The position numbers were made by a program, and so were the translations under genes. The notes beneath the pieces were generated by a model that saw nothing but the letters and a program-made list of their open reading frames with translations, was not told the origin of the DNA and made no database searches. DNA of 64,000 nucleotides from assembly GCF_001404335.1 (NCBI RefSeq), contig NZ_CYZU01000005.1, forward strand, positions 94,990 to 158,989, in the 5' to 3' direction. Shown here piece by piece: positions 1 to 7,981 of this stretch. The stretch is from Faecalicatena contorta (GTDB taxonomy: Bacteria; Bacillota; Clostridia; Lachnospirales; Lachnospiraceae). How positions within the stretch are numbered: the stretch's first letter is position 1; every line of letters begins with the position of its first letter.

Positions 1-1676
1 AGAACCGCACCGGTCAGTGTACTTCCCTCTGTCATATAAAAGTCCAGTTTACTGATACTGTCCCAAATGACATCGCCTTCCATGTTCTGGCGGACTGCCG
101 TAAACAGACAGTCTGCTCCATTTTCTCCTTCCGTCCCCCAGCCTCTCTGATTGTTGTTTCCTGTACATTGCAGGAAAAATTCGCTGTTATCCGCATATTG
201 TATATCTACCCCGGACAGGGTGATCGTAGATTCCGTATTTGTTGTGTAAAACATTCCGCCATTTTTGGCTGTCAGTGTTCCGTTCTTCATCTCGAAAGTA
301 CTGTTTCCTACCTCTGAGTCACCGGACATACTCTGGTACAGAATCACATTCCAGGTGCAGTCATTTTGTTCAGCATCACTCATATTTCCTGTCAGGCTGC
401 AGTCATACAGACGGAGCGAATTCAGTCCTTCAATGCAGACAGCTTCCGATCCGTTGGCCGTAAGGTCCGCATTGCTGGCTGCAATATCGGCCGTACTGTA
501 CACTGCGGGAGAACCCACCCCATTTGAGGTATAGCTGCCTCCGTCTATGACCATTCTCCCTCCGCCCCGGTCACTTCGTATCGCTGCGGAAGACTCTCCG
601 GATGTATCAACTTCCAGATCCCAGGCATACAGGGTACCGCCTCCTGCCGCATGGATTCCTCCTGAGGTATCCTGTTTTGCAGTAATTTTCGTATCCGAGG
701 CGTATATTGTCCCATTTCCATAGGCAAAAATACCTGCGCCTCCTGCCGCGTCTGTCTCAATCGTGCTTCCACTGATGTAAGCTGTCCCGTCCGTATTCAG
801 CACTGCCGCGCCTACACCATAAAAGCTGGAATTATCCCCGCCTGTGCTGTCAGTTGACGACCTTGAAATGGTCATGTTTTTCATGACAACGGAGGCGCCT
901 TCAAAAATATGGGCAGCATTCTCATCCGTTCCTGTGGATGTAATGCTCTCCCCTTCTATCTCGCTATCTTCCGTAAATTCTTCTGCCGCACTATAGCTCT
1001 CCACACCGCCCGGCTGCCCCATACCGTCCGAAGACATCACAAGAATCTCAGAGGCACTTCCATCCTCATCTAAAGTCACTGCAATGGTATCCCCTTCTTC
1101 CATGTCATCCAGCGTTATCTCCTCCTGGAATTCTTCCGGCGCTTCTCCATCCGGGGCTCCATCTGGTTTTTCTTCCGAAGGCCTCTCACTGCCATCTTCC
1201 TCTCCCGGCTGTACAGCCCCATCGGTTCCGTCGGCGGATTGTTCTCCACCGGATTCCTGTGTTTCAGGTGCACCGCCCTTCGGCGCTTCCCCCATTTCTC
1301 CCGGTTTTCCGCCGCCTATACTCTGACGTTTTATCACCGTGTCAGCCGCCACTTTAATATCCTGCTCCTCGCCGGTCAAATCCAGCATAGAAGGCTGCCC
1401 GCCGCCCTGAGGCATCTCTCCCGCCTCCATATCATCCGGCTTTTCCATGTCGTCTGACTTTTCCGTATCGTCTGACTTTTCCGTATCATCCGGAAATTCC
1501 ATTTCTTTTTGTGTACCAACTTCTATAGTTATAGTTTTTCCCCTTATCTCACTCACCTGTCCGTATATTGTCTGTCCTGTATCTGATGTATTTTCTTTCT
1601 CTGCACATCCGCTGAGCATAGCCGATCCCAAAGTTATTGTTATCCCAATTAAAACACCTGCATATCTTTTTTTCAT
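1..1676 (-). CDS. Lipoprotein with beta-helix/carbohydrate-binding-like repeats (partial, C-terminus outside window)
   Basis: The frame is open from ATG 1676 to the window edge, about 558 codons with no stop seen. Residues 1-24 form a lipoprotein signal: MKKR, a hydrophobic stretch, then lipobox LSGC with Cys24 as the lipidated residue, so the protein is anchored outside the membrane. Residues 63-84 are an acidic hexapeptide repeat (DDTEKS, DDTEKS, DDMEKP, DDME), followed by a Gly/Pro/Glu-rich linker to about residue 200. The rest is repetitive Gly/Thr/Ser/Asn-rich sequence (GGAVLNTDGT and similar) typical of parallel beta-helix or carbohydrate-binding-domain lipoproteins. The family name is inferred. 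An AAAGGA ribosome site lies about 10 nt before the ATG. It may be a surface glycan-binding or adhesin-like protein. Confidence 0.7.
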   Translation of the reverse strand, partial: MKKRYAGVLIGITITLGSAMLSGCAEKENTSDTGQTIYGQVSEIRGKTITIEVGTQKEMEFPDDTEKSDDTEKSDDMEKPDDMEAGEMPQGGGQPSMLDLTGEEQDIKVAADTVIKRQSIGGGKPGEMGEAPKGGAPETQESGGEQSADGTDGAVQPGEEDGSERPSEEKPDGAPDGEAPEEFQEEITLDDMEEGDTIAVTLDEDGSASEILVMSSDGMGQPGGVESYSAAEEFTEDSEIEGESITSTGTDENAAHIFEGASVVMKNMTISRSSTDSTGGDNSSFYGVGAAVLNTDGTAYISGSTIETDAAGGAGIFAYGNGTIYASDTKITAKQDTSGGIHAAGGGTLYAWDLEVDTSGESSAAIRSDRGGGRMVIDGGSYTSNGVGSPAVYSTADIAASNADLTANGSEAVCIEGLNSLRLYDCSLTGNMSDAEQNDCTWNVILYQSMSGDSEVGNSTFEMKNGTLTAKNGGMFYTTNTESTITLSGVDIQYADNSEFFLQCTGNNNQRGWGTEGENGADCLFTAVRQNMEGDVIWDSISKLDFYMTEGSTLTGAV

Positions 1677-1892
1677 ACAACACTCTGTCCTTTCAATTAC
1701 CGTTTCATAGCTGACTTCTTTCGTAGTATAAAGTTGTTACTTTAGCTGAACCTTAAATAATCCGCCGTGTTCTGTGAAATTTATGTGAGGTTTTCAATAG
1801 TAATAATAAGAATACAGTAGTATACTTAAATGTAAAAGGTCATTCAGAAAGATTTACCGAGGATTCTCAGGAAGAAAACGGAGGTAGTTTAT

Positions 1893-2699
1893 ATGGAAAT
1901 AAGCAACGAGAAGATAGATTCCGGAAAAGCATTTGACTGGGGTAAGACATCGGCCGACTATGCCAGATACAGGGATATTTATCCACAGATTTTTTATGAG
2001 AAAATCATAGAACGGAATCTATGTTTAAGCGGGCAGAAAGTATTAGATATTGGTACGGGGACCGGTGTGCTTCCGAGAAATATGTATCGGTACGGTGCAA
2101 AATGGACAGGAACGGATATTTCAGATATGCAGGTTACAGAGGCTGAAAGAATGTCCGCCGAATTAAATCAGGACATCCAATACTACGCCGCAGCCACGGA
2201 AGAGCTTGAGTTCCCTGACAATTCATTTGATGTCATAACCGCCTGCCAGTGTTTTTGGTATTTTGACCATAAGAAAGTGATGCCAAAATTGGCCCGTATA
2301 CTGAAAAAGGACGGAATACTTCTGCTGTTATACATGGCATGGCTCCCGTTTGAGGATGAGATTGCCGGTGCGAGTGAAAAGCTGGTACTGAAGTACAGTC
2401 CCAAGTGGTCGGGGGCGGGCGAGAGAAAACATCCGATAGCCGTGCCTGATATTGTCTATGAAACCTTTGAAGCAGTTTATCATGAGGAATACGATATTGA
2501 GGTTCCCTTTACCAGGGAAAGCTGGAACGGAAGAATGAAGGCCTGCCGCGGCGTCGGGGCATCTTTATCTCCGGAAGAAATTATAGAGTGGGAAGCGGAA
2601 CACAGGACTTTGCTGGAAAAGATTGCACCCGAAACATTCTGCGTGAAACATTACGCAGCTATGCTGGAGTTAAAACTAAAAAGCATGCAGCCCCAATAA
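1893..2699 (+). CDS. Class I SAM-dependent methyltransferase
   Basis: A 268-residue protein with the Rossmann-fold methyltransferase motif I LDIGTGTGVLPRN (about residues 51-63), motif II acidic end GTDIS, and motif IV-like DVITACQCFWYFD. This matches the UbiE/Methyltransf_11 superfamily; the substrate cannot be told from sequence. The ATG at 1893 follows a good ribosome site (GGAGG at about 1880). It is a single gene with a strong hairpin immediately downstream and opposite-strand genes on both sides, so it is probably transcribed alone. Confidence 0.88.
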   Translation: MEISNEKIDSGKAFDWGKTSADYARYRDIYPQIFYEKIIERNLCLSGQKVLDIGTGTGVLPRNMYRYGAKWTGTDISDMQVTEAERMSAELNQDIQYYAAATEELEFPDNSFDVITACQCFWYFDHKKVMPKLARILKKDGILLLLYMAWLPFEDEIAGASEKLVLKYSPKWSGAGERKHPIAVPDIVYETFEAVYHEEYDIEVPFTRESWNGRMKACRGVGASLSPEEIIEWEAEHRTLLEKIAPETFCVKHYAAMLELKLKSMQPQ

Positions 2700-2721
2700 A
2701 TTAATCAACACATAGGAAAAG

Positions 2722-2773
2722 GCCGCTGTTCTGGAATTGCCGGATAAATCCATTGGCATTCCAGAACAGCGGC
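2722..2773. terminator. Strong hairpin between convergent genes
   Basis: Perfect 16-bp inverted repeat (2722-2737 with 2758-2773) and a 20-nt loop, placed between the methyltransferase and cinA, which converge on it. No long T-run follows on either side, so it is a likely bidirectional transcript end rather than a textbook terminator. Confidence 0.6.
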
Positions 2774-2798
2774 TTGTGAATATTTATTAGACAGTAAG

Positions 2799-3329
2799 TT
2801 AATTGTTATTTGATCCCTCGTCCTGCAGAAGTGACAGCGCAAGGGAAAGCGCTTCTTTCACAGTATGTGCCCTGTTTTCTGCCCTGTCACCGGAAAACTG
2901 ACATTTCATGACCTTTGTTTTTCCGAAGACGCAGCACCCCACATAGACCAGACCCACCGGTTTATCTGCAGTTCCTCCGCCCGGCCCTGCGATTCCGGTA
3001 GAGCTGAGAGCCACATCCGCACGAGCCGCCTTAGCAGCTCCTTCTGCCATCTCCCGTGCGGTCTGCTCACTGACCGCGCCATAAGTTTCCAGTGTCTCGT
3101 GGCTGACGCCCACCAGCCTTTCCTTTGCCTCATTGGAATAAGTCACATATCCCTCGTTCAGCACATCAGAGGCCCCTGCCACATTGACAATTGTCCCTGC
3201 GATCAGACCGCCGGTACAGGATTCCGCAGTGGTTATGGTCAGCTTTTCTGCCGCCAGCTTTTCCACAAGGCACTCTTCCAGGCTCCTGCCCTCTTCACTC
3301 ATTTTATGCAATACCCATTCCGGATACAT
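2799..3329 (-). CDS. cinA: CinA-family nicotinamide-nucleotide amidohydrolase (PncC-type)
   Basis: A 176-residue protein made only of the CinA C-terminal amidohydrolase domain. It has the signature AESCTGGLIAG (about residues 35-45), YSNEAKERLVGV, and the GIAGPGGGTADKPVGLVY block. The family deamidates NMN to NaMN in pyridine nucleotide salvage. The long CinA form with an N-terminal MoaB-like domain is absent here. It is the last gene of the operon yicC-gmk-rpoZ-rimO-pgsA-cinA, with one nucleotide between it and pgsA. N-terminal residues before about 14 are not well conserved, so an internal start is possible. Confidence 0.88.
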   Translation of the reverse strand: MYPEWVLHKMSEEGRSLEECLVEKLAAEKLTITTAESCTGGLIAGTIVNVAGASDVLNEGYVTYSNEAKERLVGVSHETLETYGAVSEQTAREMAEGAAKAARADVALSSTGIAGPGGGTADKPVGLVYVGCCVFGKTKVMKCQFSGDRAENRAHTVKEALSLALSLLQDEGSNNN

Positions 3330-3330
3330 C

Positions 3331-3873
3331 CTACATTCCTCCCTGTGTCAGAACCTGTTTATTTTTAAACACGTAATCCAGCAGGGAAATAATTGTAAGC
3401 GCCAGAGCAACCCACACCAGTACGGTGCCGAGCATGTCAAAGAATCCGCCCAGATCTGCGATCAGAACGATAATCATTGCCATCTGGAATACGGTCTTGA
3501 ACTTACCCCAGTAGCTCGCCGCAATAACGACCCCGCTGTCGGATGCCACCAGCCGGAATCCGCTGATGATGAATTCCCGGCTGATGATCACGATTACGAT
3601 CCATGCATCCAGTTTATTCATCTCAATCAGGCAGATCATGGCGGAGCAGACAAGAAGCTTGTCCGCCAGGGGATCCATGAATTTTCCAAAATTCGTAACC
3701 AGATTATATTTTCTTGCAATTTTCCCATCCAGCAGATCCGTCAGGCTGGCTACCACGAAAAGTATGAGGGAAATCCATTTATTAGCTGGTCCCCCAATGT
3801 CCGTCAGCATAAACAGGACAAAAAAGGGAACCATGATCACCCTCAAAATAGTAAGTTTGTTTGGTAAATTCAT
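3331..3873 (-). CDS. pgsA: CDP-diacylglycerol-glycerol-3-phosphate 3-phosphatidyltransferase
   Basis: A 180-residue integral membrane protein with the complete CDP-alcohol phosphotransferase motif D-x2-DG-x2-AR-x8-G-x3-D-x3-D (from DLLDGKIAR to GKFMDPLAD, about residues 46-71). It makes phosphatidylglycerol phosphate from CDP-diacylglycerol and glycerol-3-phosphate, the committed step to phosphatidylglycerol. About four hydrophobic segments follow the motif. Its start codon overlaps the rimO stop codon by one base, so the two genes are translationally coupled. The length is normal for the family. Confidence 0.95.
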   Translation of the reverse strand: MNLPNKLTILRVIMVPFFVLFMLTDIGGPANKWISLILFVVASLTDLLDGKIARKYNLVTNFGKFMDPLADKLLVCSAMICLIEMNKLDAWIVIVIISREFIISGFRLVASDSGVVIAASYWGKFKTVFQMAMIIVLIADLGGFFDMLGTVLVWVALALTIISLLDYVFKNKQVLTQGGM

Positions 3874-5195
3874 TACACAAGACCTCCTATCAAATCATAT
3901 TCTACTGCGCCGGATACGCTGACTTTGGCAAAATCTCCGGACATCAGCTCTTCTTCCGTATTCACAAAAATAAGTCCGTCCACATTCGGTGCATCCCGGT
4001 AAGTCCTGCCCACGTAGGCATTTTCATCCGCCACCTTACCTTCGATCATAACCAGCACTTCCCTGCCGATCATACTTTCCGCATTGTCGAAGGCGATCTC
4101 CTGCTGAAGTTCCATCAGATCGGCCTGCCGCTCTGCTTTTACCTCTTCGTCAATCTGGTCCGGCATAAGCGCTGCCGGCGTGTCTTCCTCCGGTGAATAT
4201 GTGAAGACTCCCAGCCGGTCAAACTCCATCGCATCCACGAATTCCATAAGTTCCTCGTGCTGCTCCGCTGTTTCCCCGGGGAAACCGGTAATCAGGGTCG
4301 TCCTTAGACAGATGTCTGGAATCTCTCTTCTCAGCTTTTGGATCATGTCAGTCAATTCCTGCTTGGAGGTTCTTCTGCCCATTCTTTTCAGGATGTCGTC
4401 ATTGGCGTGCTGAATCGGAAGATCCAGGTAATGGCATATCTTCTCTTCCTCCTTCATGACCTGAATCAGTTCGTCCGTAATCTCCTCCGGATAGCAGTAA
4501 AGTATCCGGATCCAGCGGATTCCCTGTATTCTGCACAGCTCTTTTAACAGAAGATGCAGCGACTTTTCTCCGTAAATATCTATGCCGTAAAGTGTCGTCT
4601 CCTGTGCCACCAAGATCAATTCCTTCACACCCTGGTCTGCCAGATACTGCGCTTCTGTTATTAGCTTTTCCATCGGAACACTTCGAAAGTTCCCCCGAAT
4701 CTTTGGAATAATACAATAAGTACAGTGTTTATCGCACCCTTCAGCAATCTTCAGATAAGCAAAATGGCCTCCGGTTGTCACAAGACGCTTTGCCTCCACA
4801 TCCGGAATCCCGTTAATGTCAGACATCGTAACAGAATGCTTCCCTTTGAGAGCTCCGTCCACGGCTTCCAGGATCTTATCATAGGATGTAGTCCCCAGTA
4901 CCGCGTCTACCTCAGGGATCTCATCAAGTATCTCCTGGCGGTAGCGTTCTGCCAGACACCCCGTCACAACAAGCGCCTTCAAAGAGCCGTCCTTTTTATA
5001 TTCGGCCATCTCCAGAATGTTCTGGATGCTCTCCTCTTTGGCATCGTGAATAAAACAGCATGTATTGATCACGATAATATCCGCCTCTGACTCATCATCC
5101 GTCATCTGATATCCCCTGGATGCCAGAAGCCCCAGCATGACCTCCGTATCCACCAGGTTCTTATCGCACCCCAGAGAAATAAATAGTATCTTCAT
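3873..5195 (-). CDS. rimO: Ribosomal protein S12 methylthiotransferase RimO
   Basis: A 440-residue radical-SAM enzyme that methylthiolates an aspartate of ribosomal protein S12. The N-terminal UPF0004 domain has its three cluster cysteines in SLGCDKN, INTCCF and VTGCLAE. The radical-SAM triad is C-x3-C-x2-C in CDKHCTYC (about residue 150), and a TRAM-like domain forms the C-terminus. I start it at ATG 5195, because GGGAGG sits 5-6 nt upstream; the in-frame ATG at 5207 would place that ribosome site inside the gene. It lies downstream of rpoZ after a hairpin at 5251-5282 and is coupled to pgsA. Confidence 0.95.
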   Translation of the reverse strand: MKILFISLGCDKNLVDTEVMLGLLASRGYQMTDDESEADIIVINTCCFIHDAKEESIQNILEMAEYKKDGSLKALVVTGCLAERYRQEILDEIPEVDAVLGTTSYDKILEAVDGALKGKHSVTMSDINGIPDVEAKRLVTTGGHFAYLKIAEGCDKHCTYCIIPKIRGNFRSVPMEKLITEAQYLADQGVKELILVAQETTLYGIDIYGEKSLHLLLKELCRIQGIRWIRILYCYPEEITDELIQVMKEEEKICHYLDLPIQHANDDILKRMGRRTSKQELTDMIQKLRREIPDICLRTTLITGFPGETAEQHEELMEFVDAMEFDRLGVFTYSPEEDTPAALMPDQIDEEVKAERQADLMELQQEIAFDNAESMIGREVLVMIEGKVADENAYVGRTYRDAPNVDGLIFVNTEEELMSGDFAKVSVSGAVEYDLIGGLV

Positions 5196-5250
5196 AAAAC
5201 CTCCCATATTCTGCCTTGCCGGCGCCTTTTGATGCCCGGCAGATATTCAT

Positions 5251-5282
5251 AAAAGGCAGATACTCTAGTGCATCTGCCTTTT
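5251..5282 (-). terminator. Hairpin between rpoZ and rimO
   Basis: Inverted repeat 5251-5261 with 5272-5282 (11-bp arms, 10-nt loop). On the minus strand it lies just after the rpoZ stop and is followed by TTTTAT, so it may be a partial terminator or attenuator separating yicC-gmk-rpoZ from rimO-pgsA-cinA. Confidence 0.6.
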
Positions 5283-5288
5283 TATTTC

Positions 5289-5534
5289 TTATTCTTCTTC
5301 TGCATTTTCAGCGATAATCTTCAGCTTTCCTTCGTTCAGTTCTTCGATTGCGGTTGAAAGCGGCTTCTCTTCGCTTCTTGCATTTACAAGAGGCAGTTCC
5401 CCGTCAATCAGCTGTCTTGCCCTCTTCGATGTTGCAAGTACGATGGAATAACGGCTGTTTACAATCTTTGTCTCGCCTTCCTCAATGTCTTTGTTAACGA
5501 CCTTCATTAAATCTGTGTAAGATGGATGCAGCAT
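5289..5534 (-). CDS. rpoZ: DNA-directed RNA polymerase omega subunit
   Basis: An 81-residue protein. It matches the omega family through the N-terminal HPSYTDLMK segment, the SRYSIVLATSKRARQLIDG core (about residues 27-45), and KPLSTAIEELNEGKL near the end. Omega helps assemble and stabilise the RNA polymerase beta' subunit. The gene follows gmk after 3 nt, the usual gmk-rpoZ order of Firmicutes, and the length is normal. Confidence 0.94.
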   Translation of the reverse strand: MLHPSYTDLMKVVNKDIEEGETKIVNSRYSIVLATSKRARQLIDGELPLVNARSEEKPLSTAIEELNEGKLKIIAENAEEE

Positions 5535-5537
5535 ATC

Positions 5538-6176
5538 TTATGATTCTCCTTTCAAACTCTTGTTCAAATCTTCTTTTATTTTTTTCATAAATTCTGTATT
5601 TCGAAAACTTCTCCGATGCTCCGCCTGAATGATCCCATGCATCTCTTCCACACAGGCTTCCAGTTCATCGTTGACAATCAGATAATCATATCTGTCCATG
5701 CCCTCCGCTTCCTCTACTGCGCGCTTCATTCTGGATTCGATGACCTCCATCGTCTCCGTACCCCGTCCCACAAGCCGGTTCTTCAGCTCGGCCGCCGTTG
5801 GAGGAGTCACAAACAAAAGCAGGGTCTCGGGAAATGCCTTCTTTACTTTCAGGGCACCCTGGATCTCTATCTCCAGAATCACGTCCCTGCCTGTATTGAG
5901 CTGCTTTTCAACATAAGCACGCGGTGTTCCATAATAATTTTCCACATACCTAGCATACTCTATCAGCTCTCCTTTCGCAATCATTTTTTCAAATTCTTCT
6001 TTAGTTTTGAAAAAATATTCTCTTCCGTCTGCTTCCCCCGTCCTCGGCCGGCGTGTGGTTGCCGAGATCGAAAGTGCATAGTATTCTTCATAACGCGCCA
6101 GCAGCGCTTTCATCAAAGTTCCCTTGCCTGCTCCTGAAAAACCGGATACTACTATCAGAATTCCTTTTCTGTTCAT
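5538..6176 (-). CDS. gmk: Guanylate kinase
   Basis: A 212-residue enzyme converting GMP to GDP with ATP. The P-loop is SGFSGAGKGTL (about residues 11-21). The GMP-binding region has SATTRRPRTGEADGREYFF, and the lid region follows. I chose ATG 6176: AAAGGA lies about 8 nt upstream, whereas the ATG at 6185 directly abuts that site. The gene is 3 nt from rpoZ and 12 nt from yicC, in the same transcription unit. No remA/DUF370 gene lies between yicC and gmk, although many Firmicutes have one there. Confidence 0.95.
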   Translation of the reverse strand: MNRKGILIVVSGFSGAGKGTLMKALLARYEEYYALSISATTRRPRTGEADGREYFFKTKEEFEKMIAKGELIEYARYVENYYGTPRAYVEKQLNTGRDVILEIEIQGALKVKKAFPETLLLFVTPPTAAELKNRLVGRGTETMEVIESRMKRAVEEAEGMDRYDYLIVNDELEACVEEMHGIIQAEHRRSFRNTEFMKKIKEDLNKSLKGES

Positions 6177-6188
6177 AACTGACATCCT

Positions 6189-7067
6189 TTACTCAATATT
6201 CTGTATCTGCTCGCGGACCTTTTCAATCTCCGTCTTCAGACCGATCGCACAATTGGAAACTTCCAGATCATTGGCCTTGGACAAAATTGTATTCGCCTCA
6301 CGGTTCATCTCCTGGGCTATGAAGTCCAGCTTTCTCCCGATTCCTTCCTTTTCCCCCAAGGTATCCCTCATGTGTCCGATATGGCTTTTCAGGCGTACTA
6401 CCTCTTCATCCGTACAGATCTTATCAGCAAAAAGAACCACTTCCGCAGCAATACGGCTTTCTTCAATCTGCGTATCCGACAGAAGCTCGCGAACCTTTGT
6501 CTCCAGCTTTGTCCGGTATTCTGCAATAATCTCCGGAGAACGCTCTTCAATATAAGCGACCAGCTTCTCCATGCCTTCCAGCTTTTCCAGTATATCGTTT
6601 CTAAGGTTCTCCCCCTCATTGGTCCGGGTCTCCACAAACTGTAAGAATGCCCCTTTCAGCGCTTCTTCCAGCCCGTTCCAGAGTTCTTCCTCGTCCTCAC
6701 ACTGCTCTTCCATCGTAATCACTTCCGGATAGCGCGACAATGTGGACACACGAACATCATTCTCCAGGCCGAATTCCTCCTCCATCTGTTTCAGATATTT
6801 CAGATACTCTGCCGCCAGGGAGGCATTATATTTGAGGGAAACCTGATTCTCAGACGTATCTTCATAGGTAATGAATATATCAATCTTGCCTCTGTTTGCA
6901 TACTTCTTTAACAGAGTCCGTATGGATGTTTCAAAAAAGTTAAGTTTTTTCGGCATTCTGATGTTCACATCCAGATAACGGTGGTTCACGCCTTTAAGCT
7001 CTACCGTAAACTTTCTGGACTCTTTTTGTACCTCACACCTGCCAAAACCAGTCATGCTCTTTATCAT
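6189..7067 (-). CDS. YicC/YloC-family endoribonuclease
   Basis: A 292-residue member of the YicC family, recognised by the N-terminus MIKSMTGFGR, the VELKGVNHRYLD segment, and the C-terminal block RKLDFIAQEMNREANTI that defines DUF1732. E. coli YicC is reported to be an endoribonuclease; the role here is by homology. I start it at ATG 7067, where the family normally begins with GAAGGA upstream; the longer frame back to 7112 adds residues not typical of the family. It is the first gene of the operon, with its own promoter at about 7121-7150. Confidence 0.92.
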   Translation of the reverse strand: MIKSMTGFGRCEVQKESRKFTVELKGVNHRYLDVNIRMPKKLNFFETSIRTLLKKYANRGKIDIFITYEDTSENQVSLKYNASLAAEYLKYLKQMEEEFGLENDVRVSTLSRYPEVITMEEQCEDEEELWNGLEEALKGAFLQFVETRTNEGENLRNDILEKLEGMEKLVAYIEERSPEIIAEYRTKLETKVRELLSDTQIEESRIAAEVVLFADKICTDEEVVRLKSHIGHMRDTLGEKEGIGRKLDFIAQEMNREANTILSKANDLEVSNCAIGLKTEIEKVREQIQNIE

Positions 7068-7120
7068 GGTTATTCTTCCTTCTTGTACAGTAATAGTTTG
7101 TTTCATACACATTATGAAAC

Positions 7121-7150
7121 ATTATACCTCTCTTGGGGCTCTGCGGTCAA
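7121..7150 (-). promoter_or_regulatory. Probable sigma-A promoter of yicC operon
   Basis: On the minus strand, -35 TTGACC (7145-7150) is separated by 18 nt from -10 TATAAT (7121-7126), about 55 nt before the yicC ATG. Confidence 0.6.
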
Positions 7151-7219
7151 CCTCTCTGCAAAATAAATTCGGGAGTTAGTCGGCTAGCTTTAGCCTGGTC
7201 GACGGACGGGGACGCTTCA

Positions 7220-7297
7220 TGACAGGGAGACCGGGAAGGCACGGGTGCATATCGCAACGGCATATACAGCCCCAGCACCTTCCCGGCCTCCCTGTCA
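7220..7297. repeat. Imperfect palindrome in yicC-rqcH intergenic region
   Basis: Arms 7220-7239 and 7278-7297 pair with a single mismatch over 20 bp, leaving a 38-nt centre without the two-hairpin apex seen in the larger elements. It lies between divergent genes, away from either start. It may be a reduced or decayed relative of the large palindrome at 7557-7852. Confidence 0.55.
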
Positions 7298-7352
7298 TAA
7301 AGCTGGTTCATCCAATCGGCTGGAAAACTCGCCAACCGGGTGGGATCCCGGA

Positions 7353-7503
7353 CCAGGGCAGCGGATGTGGATTGGCTATGCGTGTCTTTTCATTTTCAAG
7401 ATGTGTATTGAATTATTTTGATACTGGAACCGTATCCCTTTGCTTATGTACACCTACTGGGGACATAAAAGTCCCGCCAATTCTATATCCATACGCTGCC
7501 CCC
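7353..7503. repeat. Decayed imperfect palindrome
   Basis: The segment at about 7353-7392 pairs discontinuously with about 7468-7503 (GGGCAGCG with CGCTGCCC, ATTGG with CCAAT, CTTTT with AAAAG). The centre is AT-rich and not clearly paired. It looks like an eroded version of the palindromic elements. No gene is supported in 7151-7556. Confidence 0.35.
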
Positions 7504-7556
7504 TTTTGAGGCTCCAACTTAGGAACGAATCCTTTTCCTACCGGTCGGATGCACCA

Positions 7557-7852
7557 GCTCCATGAAGGGATAGCCGAAAGCCTCCCGGAGAACATCCATG
7601 TCCTTTCAAATACGCTCAAAGCGAACCTTAGAAATTCTTGGTGGGAAACAGCCCTGAAAATGGAGAGATTTTTGGATTCCGAATCCAAAAATCAACTGAC
7701 CCAGCGCGAGAAATCATCGGATTTCTCGTGATGTGTCAGTGGGGCTCCATTTTCAGGGCTGTTTCACGCCTAGAATTTCTTAGGTCCGCGGCCGCGTTTT
7801 TGAAAGGACATGGATGTTCTCCGGGAGGTTTTCGGCTTTCCCTTTATGGAGC
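7557..7852 (+). repeat. Long palindromic element B with two-hairpin apex
   Basis: Arms of about 109 nt. Outer arm 7557-7580 pairs with 7829-7852 (about 21 of 24), 7581-7610 pairs perfectly with 7799-7828 (30 bp), and inner arm 7645-7665 pairs perfectly with 7745-7765 (21 bp). The 79-nt centre holds hairpin 1 (7667-7679 with 7681-7693) and hairpin 2: basal stem CTGAC/GTCAG at 7696-7700 and 7735-7739, a 6+6 internal loop, and upper stem 7707-7715 with 7720-7728, capped by ATCG. Open frames within are by-products of the palindrome. It sits between the divergent yicC and rqcH genes. The element family is not one I recognise; the plus strand is assigned by hairpin order. Confidence 0.85.
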
Positions 7853-7902
7853 GTCCCCCATCCGCGCCGAAACTAAAGCTCGTCGCTAAATCCCGATGGG
7901 GG

Positions 7903-7931
7903 TTTCAAGAACTTCTTGTTTATGGTACAAT
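7903..7931 (+). promoter_or_regulatory. Possible promoter of rqcH
   Basis: TTTCAA (7903-7908), 17 nt, then TACAAT (7926-7931), about 50 nt before the rqcH start and just outside the palindrome. The -35 match is weak. Confidence 0.4.
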
Positions 7932-7981
7932 ATTAAAATATTGTTTCAGGATGACACTACATCTGAAGAAAGGAATACACC

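Noticed and set aside
7638-7889. Open frames inside palindrome B
   Set aside because: They arise from pairing arms that lack stops on both strands. There is no ribosome site or family match.
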